Of a stretch of DNA of 64,000 nucleotides, positions 40,935-52,321 are shown piece after piece. A program made the position numbers and the translations under genes. This stretch comes from Mesorhizobium sp. NFR06 (GTDB taxonomy: Bacteria > Pseudomonadota > Alphaproteobacteria > Rhizobiales > Rhizobiaceae). The notes under the pieces were generated by a model, which made no database searches, was not told the origin of the DNA, and was given only the letters and a program-made list of their open reading frames with translations. The stretch covers positions 62,001 through 126,000 of the forward strand of contig NZ_FOVT01000009.1 in the NCBI RefSeq assembly GCF_900115245.1. Reading direction: 5' to 3'. Each line of letters begins with the position of its first letter. Within the stretch, counting starts at the first letter, position 1.

Positions 40935-41846
40935 TCAGGCGGTGAAAACATCGCGACCGGCAAACCATGCCTTGGCGACGTCGATGAAGGCCAAGGCCGC
41001 CTTCGACAGGCGCTGGCGCGTGTCATGGGTCAGGATGATGCGCTGCATCGGCAGCGGGTCGGAGAGCGGCTTGTAGACCAGCGGCAGGCCGTCATAGCTC
41101 AGGTCGCCATGCGGCCTGGTGTAGCTGACCGCGACGCCGAAGCCGTTGGCCACCATGGAGCGCTGCATCTCGAACGAGCTCGTCGTCGCCCGGGCAACCG
41201 GCGACAGGCCGCGGCTGAGGAAGAGATCCAGCATGTGCTGCCAGCTGTGCGGCTGATCGGTGGTGATCAGCGGATGGGCTGCGAGCTCCGCCAGGCTGAC
41301 GGCATGCTTGTCCGCCAGCACGTGGCCGGCGGGCAAAAGCGCATGCGGCCGCAGTTCATGCAGAAGGATGCGCTTGAAATGCCCGGGCAGGCCGAGATCG
41401 TAGGTGAGGCCGAGATCGACGGCGCTGTCGGCGAGCCGCCGCCCCAGCGTATCGAACGTTTCGTCGCCTATGATGACCGTAACGGCCGGGCAGCGCTCGG
41501 CGAAGGAGCGCATCAGCGCCGGCGCGAAATAGGGCGCCAGATCCTCGAAGCAGCCGAGCACCAGTTCGCCGCCGACGTCGGCGTCGCGCGATCCGAGCGC
41601 CGCCAGTTCATCCGCCTCGCCCAGCACCTGCCTTGCCTTGGCGACAGCCTTGCGACCGAACGACGTCAGCGCAACGCCGCTGCCGCGCTGGCGCACGAAC
41701 AGTTTCTGGCCGAGCGCGTCCTCGACATTGTCGATCGCCACCGAGATCGACGGCTGCGAAACGTTGAGAGCAGCCGCCGCGGCGGTCACGCTGCCATAGC
41801 GGGCGACGGCAACGACATAGCGCAATTGAGCGAGGGTCGGTCTCAT
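40935..41846 (-). CDS. LysR-family transcriptional regulator
   Basis: A 303-residue LysR-type regulator with an N-terminal HTH (LAQLRYVVAVARYGSVTAAA, NVSQPSISVAIDNVEDALGQ, FVRQRGSGVALTSFG) of the CbbR/OxyR-like size class, and a C-terminal effector-binding fold. It is divergent from the phytanoyl-CoA-dioxygenase-like gene, with an imperfect inverted repeat (AACTAGATGACAAGTT, 41861-41876) between them that could be its operator. A dioxygenase substrate as the effector is a reasonable guess only. Confidence 0.9.
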   Translation of the reverse strand: MRPTLAQLRYVVAVARYGSVTAAAAALNVSQPSISVAIDNVEDALGQKLFVRQRGSGVALTSFGRKAVAKARQVLGEADELAALGSRDADVGGELVLGCFEDLAPYFAPALMRSFAERCPAVTVIIGDETFDTLGRRLADSAVDLGLTYDLGLPGHFKRILLHELRPHALLPAGHVLADKHAVSLAELAAHPLITTDQPHSWQHMLDLFLSRGLSPVARATTSSFEMQRSMVANGFGVAVSYTRPHGDLSYDGLPLVYKPLSDPLPMQRIILTHDTRQRLSKAALAFIDVAKAWFAGRDVFTA

Positions 41847-41857
41847 AGGCAAAAACT

Positions 41858-41877
41858 ATAAACTAGATGACAAGTTA
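41858..41877. promoter_or_regulatory. Candidate LysR operator between LysR and dioxygenase genes
   Basis: ATAAACT and AAGTTAT face each other across AGATGAC in an AT-rich patch, 11 bases upstream of the LysR start. The match to a T-N11-A pattern is loose. Confidence 0.35.
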
Positions 41878-41923
41878 TTATTTTACGCGATGTCTGCCGC
41901 TTGCGATAGTCGGTTGCCAACCG

Positions 41924-41984
41924 AGCAATTCCAAGAAAAGTGTGTAGCGGTTTTCCGTCCGGAATTGCGTCAAAGAAAGAGATC
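41924..41984. repeat. Palindromic intergenic repeat, family B
   Basis: CAATTCCAAGAAAAGTGTG faces CGGTTTTCCGTCCGGAATTG. It ends eight bases before the dioxygenase ATG and so probably sits in its leader. Confidence 0.75.
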
Positions 41985-41991
41985 GTGCGCC

Positions 41992-42786
41992 ATGGCCAGC
42001 CCAAAGATTGATGCTTCGACGATTTCCGATTACCAGCGGGACGGCGCTGTCTGCATCCGTGGCGCCTTCAAGGACTGGGTCGATGTCATCGCCGACGGCA
42101 TCGAACGCAACATGCGGGACCGCAGCGCCGCGGCGTCCGACATCGCCGGCGGCAATGGCAGCTTCTTCGACGACTACTGCAACTGGCAGCGCATCCCCGA
42201 ATTCGTCAGGATCGTCAGGGAATCGCCGGCCGCCGAACTGGCGGCCACGGTCATGCAGTCGCGCAGCGCGCAGTTCTTCCACGATCACGTTCTGGTCCAG
42301 GAGCCCGGTACGCAGAAGCCGACGCCCTGGCACCAGGATATTCCATATTACTTCGTCGACGGCAGCCAGACGGTAAGCTTCTGGATCCCGATCGATCCGG
42401 TGAAGGAGGCGACGCTGAGGCTGATCGCCGGCTCGCACAAATGGGAAAAGATGGTCCTGCCGGTGCGCTGGCTGAACGACGCCAGTTTCTATGCCGGCGA
42501 GGGCGACTACCGGCCGGTGCCCGACCCCGACAACGACCCTTCGATGAAGGTGCTCGAATGGGAGATGGAGCCGGGCGACGCCATCCTGTTCGACTTCCGC
42601 ACCGCGCATGGCGCGCGCGGCAACCTGACCTCTGCGCGGCGCCGGGCGCTGTCGCTGCGCTGGGTCGGCGACGACGCGCATTATGTCGAGCGGCCCGGCC
42701 GCACCTCGCCGCCTTATCCCGGCCACGACATGAAACCCGGCCAAAAACTGCGCGAGGACTGGTTCCCGGTCATCTACCAGAGTTGA
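41992..42786 (+). CDS. Phytanoyl-CoA dioxygenase (PhyH)-family oxygenase
   Basis: A 264-residue Fe(II)/2-oxoglutarate-dependent oxygenase. The facial triad is visible as WHQDIPYYF (His114 and Asp116) and TAHGARGN (His206), and the 2-oxoglutarate-binding Arg is likely Arg209 or one of the following Args. Its substrate is unknown; family members hydroxylate acyl-CoAs, betaines, alkaloids and quaternary amines. ATG 41992 is chosen over a frame that extends upstream because that extension runs through the family B repeat. Divergent LysR is the probable regulator. Confidence 0.88.
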   Translation: MASPKIDASTISDYQRDGAVCIRGAFKDWVDVIADGIERNMRDRSAAASDIAGGNGSFFDDYCNWQRIPEFVRIVRESPAAELAATVMQSRSAQFFHDHVLVQEPGTQKPTPWHQDIPYYFVDGSQTVSFWIPIDPVKEATLRLIAGSHKWEKMVLPVRWLNDASFYAGEGDYRPVPDPDNDPSMKVLEWEMEPGDAILFDFRTAHGARGNLTSARRRALSLRWVGDDAHYVERPGRTSPPYPGHDMKPGQKLREDWFPVIYQS

Positions 42787-42941
42787 GGCTTGTTCCAGTC
42801 GGCCTGACCGCCTTCGTCGGGCTTGGTCAGGGCCAGGATCCCGTGCGCAATTGCCGCCAAAATGCCAAGACGCCTTGACCCGCCGCCCGCGGACCAATAG
42901 CGGGTTCTCTCGACGGAGACGATCGGCAGCAAGAGGTGGCC

Positions 42942-44222
42942 ATGAATGTTCTTCTTCTCGGCTCGGGTGGCCGCGAACATGCGCTCGCCTGGAAGATGTC
43001 CGCCTCGCCCCTGCTGACCAGGCTCTACGCCTCGCCCGGCAATCCGGGCATCGGCCGTGTCGCCGACCTGGTCAAGCTCGATGTCGCCGATCACTCCGCT
43101 GTCGCCGCCTTCTGCCAGGAGAAAAAGATCGACCTGGTCGTCGTAGGTCCGGAGGGGCCGCTAGTGGCAGGGATCGCCGATGATCTGCGCGCCTGGGGCT
43201 TCCGCGTCTTCGGTCCCTCCAAGGCGGCGGCCCGGCTCGAGGGCTCGAAGGGCTTCACCAAGGATCTCTGCACCAAATTTGACATCCCGACCGCCGTCTA
43301 TGGTCGCTTCAGCGACATTGCCTCGGCGAAAGCCTATGTCGAGAAGGCCGGCGCGCCGATCGTCATCAAGGCCGACGGGCTCGCTGCCGGCAAGGGCGTC
43401 ACCATCGCCATGACCTTGGACGAGGCGAACGCCGCGCTGGATGCCTGTTTCGAAGGCGCCTTTGGGGCGGCCGGCGCCGAGGTGGTGGTCGAGGAATATC
43501 TGACCGGCGAGGAGGCGAGCTTCTTCTGCCTTTGCGACGGCGCCACGGCGCTGCCCTTCGGCACCGCGCAGGACCACAAGCGCGTCGGCGACGGCGATAC
43601 CGGGCCGAACACCGGTGGCATGGGCGCCTATTCGCCGGCGCCGGTGATGACGCCGGAAATGACCGAGCGCACCATGCGCGAGATCATCGAGCCGACCATG
43701 CGCGGCATGGCCAGTCTCGGCGCGCCCTTCGCCGGCATCCTCTTCGCCGGCCTGATGATCACCGACCAAGGGCCGAAGCTCATCGAATACAACACCCGTT
43801 TCGGCGATCCCGAATGCCAGGTGCTGATGATGCGGCTGAAGGACGATCTGCTCGTCCTGCTCAACGCCGCCGTCGACGGCCAGCTCGCGCATATGTCGAT
43901 CCGCTGGAGCGACGAGACGGCGCTGACCGTGGTGATGGCGGCAAGGGGCTATCCCGGCACGCCGGAGAAGGGCTCGGTCATCCGCGGCCTCGACAAGGCG
44001 GAAGGCGAGGGCGTACAGGTCTTCCATGCCGGCACCGCCATCAATGGGGGCGCGCTGGTCGCCAATGGTGGCCGCGTCCTCAACGTCACCGCGCTGGGCA
44101 AGACCGTCGGCGAGGCGCAGGCCAAGGCCTACGCGGCAATCGAGCATATCGACTGGCCGCAGGGCTTTTATCGCCACGACATCGGCTGGCGCGCCGTCGA
44201 GCGCGAGAAGACTGGAAACTAA
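42942..44222 (+). CDS. purD: Phosphoribosylamine-glycine ligase
   Basis: A 426-residue ATP-grasp enzyme of purine synthesis that joins phosphoribosylamine and glycine. Landmarks are [19 protein letters not shown] (N-terminal), [16 protein letters not shown], the ATP-grasp loop [17 protein letters not shown], and [29 protein letters not shown]. The length equals the family norm. The ATG at 42942 is preceded by AGAGG; a GTG two codons earlier is less likely. The gene is followed by a short hypothetical membrane protein on the opposite strand. Confidence 0.97.
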   Translation: MNVLLLGSGGREHALAWKMSASPLLTRLYASPGNPGIGRVADLVKLDVADHSAVAAFCQEKKIDLVVVGPEGPLVAGIADDLRAWGFRVFGPSKAAARLEGSKGFTKDLCTKFDIPTAVYGRFSDIASAKAYVEKAGAPIVIKADGLAAGKGVTIAMTLDEANAALDACFEGAFGAAGAEVVVEEYLTGEEASFFCLCDGATALPFGTAQDHKRVGDGDTGPNTGGMGAYSPAPVMTPEMTERTMREIIEPTMRGMASLGAPFAGILFAGLMITDQGPKLIEYNTRFGDPECQVLMMRLKDDLLVLLNAAVDGQLAHMSIRWSDETALTVVMAARGYPGTPEKGSVIRGLDKAEGEGVQVFHAGTAINGGALVANGGRVLNVTALGKTVGEAQAKAYAAIEHIDWPQGFYRHDIGWRAVEREKTGN

Positions 44223-44299
44223 TTCCTGCGACTATTCCAAGGGAAGGCACGGCCCTGGCGGCGAGCTGTTTGCGATCGGCGGCGCGCACAGCGGTTTGG

Positions 44300-44743
44300 T
44301 TAGTGGTTTCTCAAAAGGTAGAAGCTGCCAAAGAAGCCTAGGCCGAAAATACCTCCCGCCACTGCGAATAAAAACAGCCCACTAGTAATCCAATAAGCAG
44401 CCGGCATTGAACGGCGGCCCAGATGCGGACTATCCGCTCCGCGGATTGTTCGCATAGCCATCTTGAGAATTTGAATGGCAACAATCACCGCAACCGCCAA
44501 AGGAAGGAGCGCCACGAGCATCCTCGCCGTGGGCGGACGGCTGTAGAGACCTGTGATTGCTTCGCCGAACCGGTAAAGGAAGATCGGTATGCCCGTGACG
44601 ATTCCGCCGAGCGCAAAGTACATTGCAAAGCGCCAGGGCCAGTCCGCAAGCCATCGTTTCGCGGCCAGTTTTTGGACGCGATAGTCGACCGCCGCAACAC
44701 CCAGGCTGACAAATATCCAGAACGATCCGATCCACCAATTCAT
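44300..44743 (-). CDS. Small integral membrane protein, function unknown
   Basis: A 147-residue protein with four predicted membrane helices (near residues 3-20, 39-57, 73-92 and 115-140), joined by short basic loops such as RVQKLAAKRWLADWPWR. The base composition is clearly lower in G+C than in the neighbours, suggesting different codon use or recent gain. No signature of a known transporter or enzyme is visible. The gene is convergent with purD. Confidence 0.65.
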   Translation of the reverse strand: MNWWIGSFWIFVSLGVAAVDYRVQKLAAKRWLADWPWRFAMYFALGGIVTGIPIFLYRFGEAITGLYSRPPTARMLVALLPLAVAVIVAIQILKMAMRTIRGADSPHLGRRSMPAAYWITSGLFLFAVAGGIFGLGFFGSFYLLRNH

Positions 44744-44809
44744 CCGGATGTTCTATCGCACCGTCAGTTAGCCTGAGATTAAGCTATCTGAACTCTGCGC
44801 AGCGGATAG

Positions 44810-46180
44810 TCACGCAGCCGCGCTCTTTCTCCCGCCTCGCACCCAGGCCGGCAGCCAATCGCCATGCGCGGCAAGCAGGTCGTCGACCAATGACCAGATC
44901 TGGTCGAGATCGAGTTCGGCCGCCGTATGCGGGTCCATCATCGCGGCGTGATAGATGTGTTCGCGGTTCTCGCTGATCAGCGCCCGCACCGTCAGCTCCT
45001 GCACGTTGATGTTGGTGCGGATCAGCGCCGTCAGTTGCGGCGGCAGGTCACCGATGTAAGTGGGTTGGATGCCGGACGCATCGACAAGGCACGGCACTTC
45101 CGCCGCGCAATCGACGGGCAGCGAGGTGATGCAGCCATTGTTGCGGACATTGCCGTAGATCACCGACGGCTCGCCGGTCCACACCGAATTCATGATCGAG
45201 GAGGCGTATTCCCTGGACTGCTCGACCTCGATCCGATCCGCCGAGCGGTAGGCCTCCGCCTGGCCCTTCCAGCGTTCGATCTGCTCGATGCAGCGCTTGG
45301 GATATTCGTCGAGCGGGATGCCGTATTTCTCGATCAGGTCCGGCCGGCCGTCCTTGATGAAATAGGGCGTGTATTCGGCGAAATGCTCCGAGCTTTCGGT
45401 GACGAAATAGCCGAGCCGGGTCAGCATCTCGTAGCGCACCTTGTTCGGGCAGCGCGGGTTCCAGCCGGATTTTGGCGCACGCCCCTCACGATAGGCGCGC
45501 ACGAGATCGGGATAGAGGTTGCGGTAGGAGCCGTCCGGCTGGCGATGCTCGAACTTCAGGTAGAAGGCCATGTGGTTGATGCCAGCCGAGCGGTAGCGAA
45601 TTTCCTCATAGGGAAGGTCGAGGTCGTGCGCCAGTTCCATCGCCGTGCCTTGGACCGAATGACAGAGTCCGACCTGTTTGATTTGCGGATATTTTTCGGC
45701 GATCGCCCAGGTGTTGATCGCCATCGGGTTGACATACTGCAGCATGATCGCCTCTGGGCAGACGGCCAGCATGTCCTCGCAGATCTTCCACAGATGCGGC
45801 ACGGTCCTCAAGCCGCGCATGATGCCGCCGACGCCGAGTGTGTCGGCGATCGTCTGGCGCAGGCCGTATTTCTTGGGCACCTCGAAATCGGTGACGGTGC
45901 AGGGCTCATAGCCGCCGATCTGGAAAGCGACGACGACGAAGTCGGCGCCGGAGAGCGCCTGGCGCTGTTCGGAATAGGTCTCGGCCTTCGCCTTCACGCC
46001 AAGCGTCGCGATCAGCTTGTTGACGACGACGGCGCTTTCTTCCAGCCGCTGCGGATTGATGTCCATCAGCGCGATCGTCGCGCCCGACAGCGCCGGCCGC
46101 TGCAGCACGTCGCCGACAATGTTCTTCATGAACACCGTGGAGCCGGCGCCAATGAAAGCGATCTTGGGGTTTCTTGCCAC
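44810..46180 (-). CDS. agaL2: GH4 alpha-galactosidase/alpha-glucosidase, second copy
   Basis: A 456-residue NAD+- and metal-dependent glycosidase of family GH4. The N-terminal Rossmann fold reads KIAFIGAGSTVFMKNIVGDV, followed by NPMAINTW, the metal-binding VGLCHSVQGT (Cys-His) and SAGINHMAFYLKF. This family cleaves alpha-galactosides by an oxidation-elimination mechanism in the cytoplasm. It is the last gene of a minus-strand operon that matches the S. meliloti agaL1-agpABCD-agaL2 order. About 25% of the residues are expected to match the first GH4 gene, so the two may differ in specificity. Confidence 0.9.
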   Translation of the reverse strand: MARNPKIAFIGAGSTVFMKNIVGDVLQRPALSGATIALMDINPQRLEESAVVVNKLIATLGVKAKAETYSEQRQALSGADFVVVAFQIGGYEPCTVTDFEVPKKYGLRQTIADTLGVGGIMRGLRTVPHLWKICEDMLAVCPEAIMLQYVNPMAINTWAIAEKYPQIKQVGLCHSVQGTAMELAHDLDLPYEEIRYRSAGINHMAFYLKFEHRQPDGSYRNLYPDLVRAYREGRAPKSGWNPRCPNKVRYEMLTRLGYFVTESSEHFAEYTPYFIKDGRPDLIEKYGIPLDEYPKRCIEQIERWKGQAEAYRSADRIEVEQSREYASSIMNSVWTGEPSVIYGNVRNNGCITSLPVDCAAEVPCLVDASGIQPTYIGDLPPQLTALIRTNINVQELTVRALISENREHIYHAAMMDPHTAAELDLDQIWSLVDDLLAAHGDWLPAWVRGGRKSAAA

Positions 46181-46200
46181 TGTAAGCCTCCGGCACTTTT

Positions 46201-47871
<1,671 letters not shown>

Positions 47872-47880
47872 CCAGCCACC

Positions 47881-49020
47881 TCAATAAGGATCGACGGCAT
47901 CGCGCAGGCCGTCGCCCAGCGCGTTGAAGGCAAACACGGTGATCAGCACGAAGCCGACCGGCGACAGGATCCACGGATAGGTGCCGATGACCGAATAGGT
48001 CGCGGTGTCCTGCAGCATCAGGCCCCAGGAAATCAGCGGCGGCTTCACCGCGAAGCCGAGGAAACCGAGGAAGGATTCCAGCAGCACCACCGTGGGGATC
48101 GCCAGCGTTACCGCGACGATCACGTGGCTCATCACATTGGGGAGGATGTGCTGCAGGATGATGCGCCGGTCGGTGGCGCCGACGGCCATGGCGGCGCGGA
48201 CATAATCGATGCGCGCCAGCGCCAGCGTCTTGCCGCGTACCTCGCGCGACATCTGCGCCCAGCCCAGCGCCGACATGACGATGATGACAAAGGCGAGGAA
48301 GACGTTGGTCGGCGCGGTGACCGGGATCAGCGTCGTCAGCGCGAGATAGAGCGGCAGTTGCGGAAAGGCGAGCACAAGCTCGACGAAGCGCTGCATCCAG
48401 ACATCGAATTTGCCGCCGAAATAGCCGGACACCATGCCGACGCTGGTGCCGATGACGGTGATGATGAACACGACCGTCAGCGCGATCATCAGCGACACGC
48501 GTGAGCCATGGATCGCGCGCGACAGCACATCGCGGCCGAACTTGTCGGTGCCGAGGAAATGCACCGGCTGGCCGTCCATCGAGGCGAACAAATGCCGGTC
48601 CGCAGGGATGAGCCCGAAGAGCTTGTAGGGCGCGCCCGCGACGAAGAAGCCGAGCAGTCTGGGATGGTCGTAGTCCGGCCCGACGATCGGCTGGAAGGTG
48701 ACCGGGTCGAGATCGGCCGAATCGGCCAGCGCGTAGACCCGTGGCCGGGCGACGAAATTGCCGTCCTTGTCGTGAAAGACAGGCACCTGCGGCGGGGCGA
48801 AGGCGACGTCGGTCGCCTTGGGGTCCATCGGCGCCAGGAATTCGGCGAACATCGCCATGAGCAGCAGCAGCACCACCAGGCAAAGGCCGGCCATGCCGGT
48901 CCAGGAACGCTTCAGCCGGCGCCAGACCAGCGCCAAATAGCTCTCGTTGCCATGCGCGGGTTCGGCTATCGTTACGCCTTCGGCCGGCAGAGGGGGCGGG
49001 GACGGATCGCGGGCCAGCAT
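47881..49020 (-). CDS. agpC: ABC transporter permease (DppC-like)
   Basis: A 379-residue inner-membrane permease of the peptide family (BPD_transp_1). A hydrophilic N-terminal segment of about 45 residues is followed by a membrane helix, a periplasmic stretch of about 110 residues and five further helices. The EAA-loop-like region is DYVRAAMAVGATDRRIILQH followed by ILPNVM. The start abuts the stop of the upstream permease gene. It is likely to form the channel with AgpB for alpha-galactosides. Confidence 0.92.
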   Translation of the reverse strand: MLARDPSPPPLPAEGVTIAEPAHGNESYLALVWRRLKRSWTGMAGLCLVVLLLLMAMFAEFLAPMDPKATDVAFAPPQVPVFHDKDGNFVARPRVYALADSADLDPVTFQPIVGPDYDHPRLLGFFVAGAPYKLFGLIPADRHLFASMDGQPVHFLGTDKFGRDVLSRAIHGSRVSLMIALTVVFIITVIGTSVGMVSGYFGGKFDVWMQRFVELVLAFPQLPLYLALTTLIPVTAPTNVFLAFVIIVMSALGWAQMSREVRGKTLALARIDYVRAAMAVGATDRRIILQHILPNVMSHVIVAVTLAIPTVVLLESFLGFLGFAVKPPLISWGLMLQDTATYSVIGTYPWILSPVGFVLITVFAFNALGDGLRDAVDPY

Positions 49021-50028
49021 CTAGCGCTCTCCGAACTGGCGGATGCGCGGGTCGAGCAGGACGAGCAGCATATCGGCGATGATGTTGCCCACGATCAGCG
49101 TCGCCGACAGCACCATCATGAAGGTGGCCGTGACATAGACGTCGCCGACTGCCATGGAACCGACGATCGCCGGGCCGACGGTGGGCAGCGCGAAGATGAT
49201 CGCCGTCTCGATCTCGCCGGTCAGCATGTAGGGCAGCACCACGCCCTGATACATCACCAGCGGATGCAGCGCGTTGGGCACGGCGTGGCGCATGACCACG
49301 GCGCCGCCGGTCAGCCCCTTGGCTTTCGCCGTCTCGACATACTGCGCGTTGAGCGTATCGAGCAGGTTGCCGCGCATGACGCGCATGTTGTAGGCGAGCC
49401 CGCCGAACGTCGCGATCGCCACCACCGGCCAGACGTGCTTGACCAGGTCGACGAACTTCGCCCACGACCATGGCGCGCCGCCATATTGCGGCGAGAAGAA
49501 CGAGCCGATTTCCGAGACGTTGAACTGGAAGACCAGCAGATAGACGATGATCAGCGCCATCAGGAAGCGCGGTACCGTCATGCCCAGGAAAGAGATGGCC
49601 GACAGTGTGGAGTCGATCCAGGAATACTGTCGCGTTGCCGCCCATATGCCGAAGGTGATGCCCAGCACCGAGGCAAGCAGGTGGCAGACCAGCGCCAAGA
49701 GCAGCGTGCGCGGCAACCTCTCGCCGACCACGTCGGCCACCGGCTTGTTGTAATAGAGGCTGTAGCCGAAATCGCCGCGGGTGACGATGCCGCCAATCCA
49801 GTTGAGGTACTGGATGGGCAGCGGCTTATCGAGGCCATGTTCGACGCGATAGGCCTGCGCCTGCGCGTCGGCTTGGGCGAACGAGGCGCCGCCCTGGTTG
49901 ATCAGCTGCGAGCGGATGTAGTCTGCATAGTCGCCCGGCGGCGCCTGGATGATGGCGAAGGTGACCAGGCTCAAAATGGCGAGGACGGGAAGCGCCGACG
50001 CTATGCGCATGGACAGGAATCGCAACAT
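49021..50028 (-). CDS. agpB: ABC transporter permease (DppB-like)
   Basis: A 335-residue permease with an N-terminal helix (LPVLAILSLVTFAIIQAPPG), a periplasmic segment containing VEHGLDKPLPIQYLNWIGG, and five further helices. The EAA-like loop is YVETAKAKGLTGGAVVMRHA followed by VPNALHP. The start at 50028 (MLRFLSMRIA) is preferred to a longer frame that would run into the preceding intergenic palindrome. It is separated from agpA by 107 bases containing a very stable hairpin. Confidence 0.93.
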   Translation of the reverse strand: MLRFLSMRIASALPVLAILSLVTFAIIQAPPGDYADYIRSQLINQGGASFAQADAQAQAYRVEHGLDKPLPIQYLNWIGGIVTRGDFGYSLYYNKPVADVVGERLPRTLLLALVCHLLASVLGITFGIWAATRQYSWIDSTLSAISFLGMTVPRFLMALIIVYLLVFQFNVSEIGSFFSPQYGGAPWSWAKFVDLVKHVWPVVAIATFGGLAYNMRVMRGNLLDTLNAQYVETAKAKGLTGGAVVMRHAVPNALHPLVMYQGVVLPYMLTGEIETAIIFALPTVGPAIVGSMAVGDVYVTATFMMVLSATLIVGNIIADMLLVLLDPRIRQFGER

Positions 50029-50084
50029 TGACGGTCTGCTTCCTTTCTCGCCGGTAACATTCGGTTCGTTTGCCGGATTGCTTG

Positions 50085-50110
50085 TCCGGCCGCGCCGCGG
50101 CGCGGCCGGA
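50085..50110 (-). other. 26-nt perfect palindrome between agpA and agpB
   Basis: Two 13-nt halves (TCCGGCCGCGCCG and its complement CGGCGCGGCCGGA) make a stem of all-GC character with no loop nucleotides in between; some would open to form a loop. It follows the agpA stop by about 25 bases. Such hairpins usually protect the binding-protein message and lower the expression of the downstream permease. Confidence 0.78.
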
Positions 50111-50135
50111 CGTCTCTCGTCAGGGGAGGTCAACC

Positions 50136-52217
50136 TTACATCGGGCCCTTGTCTCCGGGCTTGCCGGGAAGCTCTTCGGGGAACAATTCATATTTCGCCT
50201 GTTTGTCGGCCGCGACGAAAACCCGTTCGCGGATGATCGAATCCTCGGCCCAGTTGAACATGAAGATCGGCGTGCCCTGCGGGACGTTGGAGAAGCGCTT
50301 GTTGACGATCAACGCACCGGGATATTCCGTCAAGCCGATGTTGTAGACGTGTTCGGTCGAGATCTTCTGGAATTTCTTCATCAGGCTGGCACGCTCGTCA
50401 TTGTCTGACGAAGAGACGAACTTGCTGACGATGTCGACAAGGTCCTTTTCGAAAGGCATCAGGTCGACCACACCGCTTTCGGGCGCTCGGTGATCCCAAC
50501 TGGTTTTGGGGCCGACGGGCGCGAGTTGCACGGTGTTCTGCACGACGGACGTCAGCTCCTGCTCGTTGCGCCGGATCAGCCAGTCGAAGCGGCCGGAATA
50601 TTGCGTGGCATCGCGCTGGGTGCCGTTGAGACCGTTGAGCACGACCCGCAAGCCCAGTTTCTCCATCTGCGCGACGACGCCTTCGGCAAGGCTCTTGTCG
50701 GTCGTGTAGTCGTTGTTGACCAGCATCACGATCTCGACGTTCTTGCCGCCGGCGGTGCCGGCCGGGAAATTCACGAAGCCGTCGCCGTCGGTGTCCTTGA
50801 GCCCGGCCTTGGCGAGTTCGGCCTTGGCGCCTTCGAGATCGAAGGGATAGTAGACCGTCGACTTGCGGTCGTAGAAGCTGGTGCCGGACGAGAAGCCGCC
50901 CGGATAGATGGCGGTGAACGGACCCTTGACCAGCGAGTCGCCCAGCGCCTTGCGGTCGAGCGCCATGGTCACGGCCTTGCGGAAGTCCTCGTTGCGGTTC
51001 AATTCGCGGATCGCCTGGCCGCGCTCGTCCGGATTTCCCCAGCCATTGGCGGAAAAGTTCAGCCGCAGATTGTAGCCGATGAGGCGCGGGCCGAAGGCGA
51101 GCCTGGCCGGCGCATTCGGGTCGGCCGCGCGCTTCAGCGAGGCGACGAAATTTTCCGGCTGCTCGAGGTTGGAGAAGTCGCCGGAGCCGGCCACCGCCTG
51201 CACGTCACGGTCGGCCCAGGTCGAGAGCTTGTAGTGCAGCTCGTTGAGGTAAGGCAGCTGGTTGCCCTTCTCGTCGACCTTCCAATAATAGGGGTTGCGG
51301 CGCATGACGATGATGTCGTCCGGCCGGTATTCGACCGGCACCCAGGCGCCCATCACCGGCATGTTCATGAATTCCGGCGGGAAGGCGTTCTTGAACTGGT
51401 CGTAGGTGTTCTTCGAGTATTTCGGATGCTGCGGCTTCAATATGTGCGACGGGCCGGGGCAGAAAGTGCCGTACGCCATCGCATAGAGATACTGCCTCGG
51501 GAACGCCTCCTTGAAGGTCCACTCGACGGTGTAGTCGTCGATCTTCTTCAGCGTGGTGCCAACGCCGAAGGTTTCCGGCGTCGCGCCGTTGAGCGGCGAG
51601 ACGTTCGGATCGACCACCTCATCGTCCCAGTAGAACATGACGTCGTCGGCGTTGAAGGGCGCGCCGTCCGACCATTTGGCGCCTTCGACCAGATGCATGG
51701 TCAGCTTGTGGCCGTCGCTCGACCAGTCCCAGCTCTTGGCGAGGTTGGGCAGCGGCTCGGTGTCCTTGGCCTCGACCTGGAACAGCGGCGCCGTGCGTGT
51801 CAGGCATTCGGACAGGCCGATGTCGATGCCGCCCCAGCCTTGCGTCTGGCCGGCGCCGTAGTTCCAGCCTTCCGGCCGGCCGCCGATGACATGGCGCATC
51901 GTGTCGCCATAGACGCCGATGCCGTCGGGCATGTTGCCGGTCTTGAAGACCAGCGGCTCCTTCGGCAACCTGTCCTTGACCGGCGGCAGCTTGCCGGTCT
52001 TGACATATTTTTCGGTGACCCAGTCGGGCTCGTGATATTGCGGCAGCGCCTTGAACTCCAGGATGGAGTCGCGCGCCACATATTTGATCTTGCCTTCGGC
52101 CGGGAACGCAGCCGGCTCCGGCGGCACCGTCGGCTCGGAAGCCAGCGCCGCAAATGCCACAGTTGAAACGCTGAGCATCAGCCCGGCGGCAATGCCAATT
52201 CTGTGCAAGGTCCTCAT
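50136..52217 (-). CDS. agpA: Periplasmic alpha-galactoside/oligopeptide-type binding protein
   Basis: A 693-residue substrate-binding protein of family 5 (peptide/nickel type). The signal peptide is RTLHRIGIAAGLMLSVSTVAFA (residues 2-23), followed by a mature domain with FNADDVMFYWDDEV and LKKIDDYTVEWTFKEAFP, and MALDRKALGDSLVKGPF towards the middle. S. meliloti AgpA, needed for melibiose and raffinose use, is of this family although peptide-like. GGGAGGAG precedes the ATG at 52215-52217. The gene is 104 bases behind the first GH4 gene. Confidence 0.92.
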   Translation of the reverse strand: MRTLHRIGIAAGLMLSVSTVAFAALASEPTVPPEPAAFPAEGKIKYVARDSILEFKALPQYHEPDWVTEKYVKTGKLPPVKDRLPKEPLVFKTGNMPDGIGVYGDTMRHVIGGRPEGWNYGAGQTQGWGGIDIGLSECLTRTAPLFQVEAKDTEPLPNLAKSWDWSSDGHKLTMHLVEGAKWSDGAPFNADDVMFYWDDEVVDPNVSPLNGATPETFGVGTTLKKIDDYTVEWTFKEAFPRQYLYAMAYGTFCPGPSHILKPQHPKYSKNTYDQFKNAFPPEFMNMPVMGAWVPVEYRPDDIIVMRRNPYYWKVDEKGNQLPYLNELHYKLSTWADRDVQAVAGSGDFSNLEQPENFVASLKRAADPNAPARLAFGPRLIGYNLRLNFSANGWGNPDERGQAIRELNRNEDFRKAVTMALDRKALGDSLVKGPFTAIYPGGFSSGTSFYDRKSTVYYPFDLEGAKAELAKAGLKDTDGDGFVNFPAGTAGGKNVEIVMLVNNDYTTDKSLAEGVVAQMEKLGLRVVLNGLNGTQRDATQYSGRFDWLIRRNEQELTSVVQNTVQLAPVGPKTSWDHRAPESGVVDLMPFEKDLVDIVSKFVSSSDNDERASLMKKFQKISTEHVYNIGLTEYPGALIVNKRFSNVPQGTPIFMFNWAEDSIIRERVFVAADKQAKYELFPEELPGKPGDKGPM

Positions 52218-52321
52218 AGTCTCCTCCCAGTTGTTTGGACGTTTGTTGCTGTCCGCCTCTTGTTCTGGACGGCTGATTTGACGGGCTGCCTCCTGCACAC
52301 CCGTCTGCCTGCCAGCGGATC

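Noticed and set aside
41890-41991. An upstream extension of the dioxygenase frame
   Set aside because: The added residues (EQFQEKCVAVFRPELRQRK) are the translation of a family B repeat, also seen elsewhere in non-coding DNA; the ATG at 41992 starts the conserved fold.
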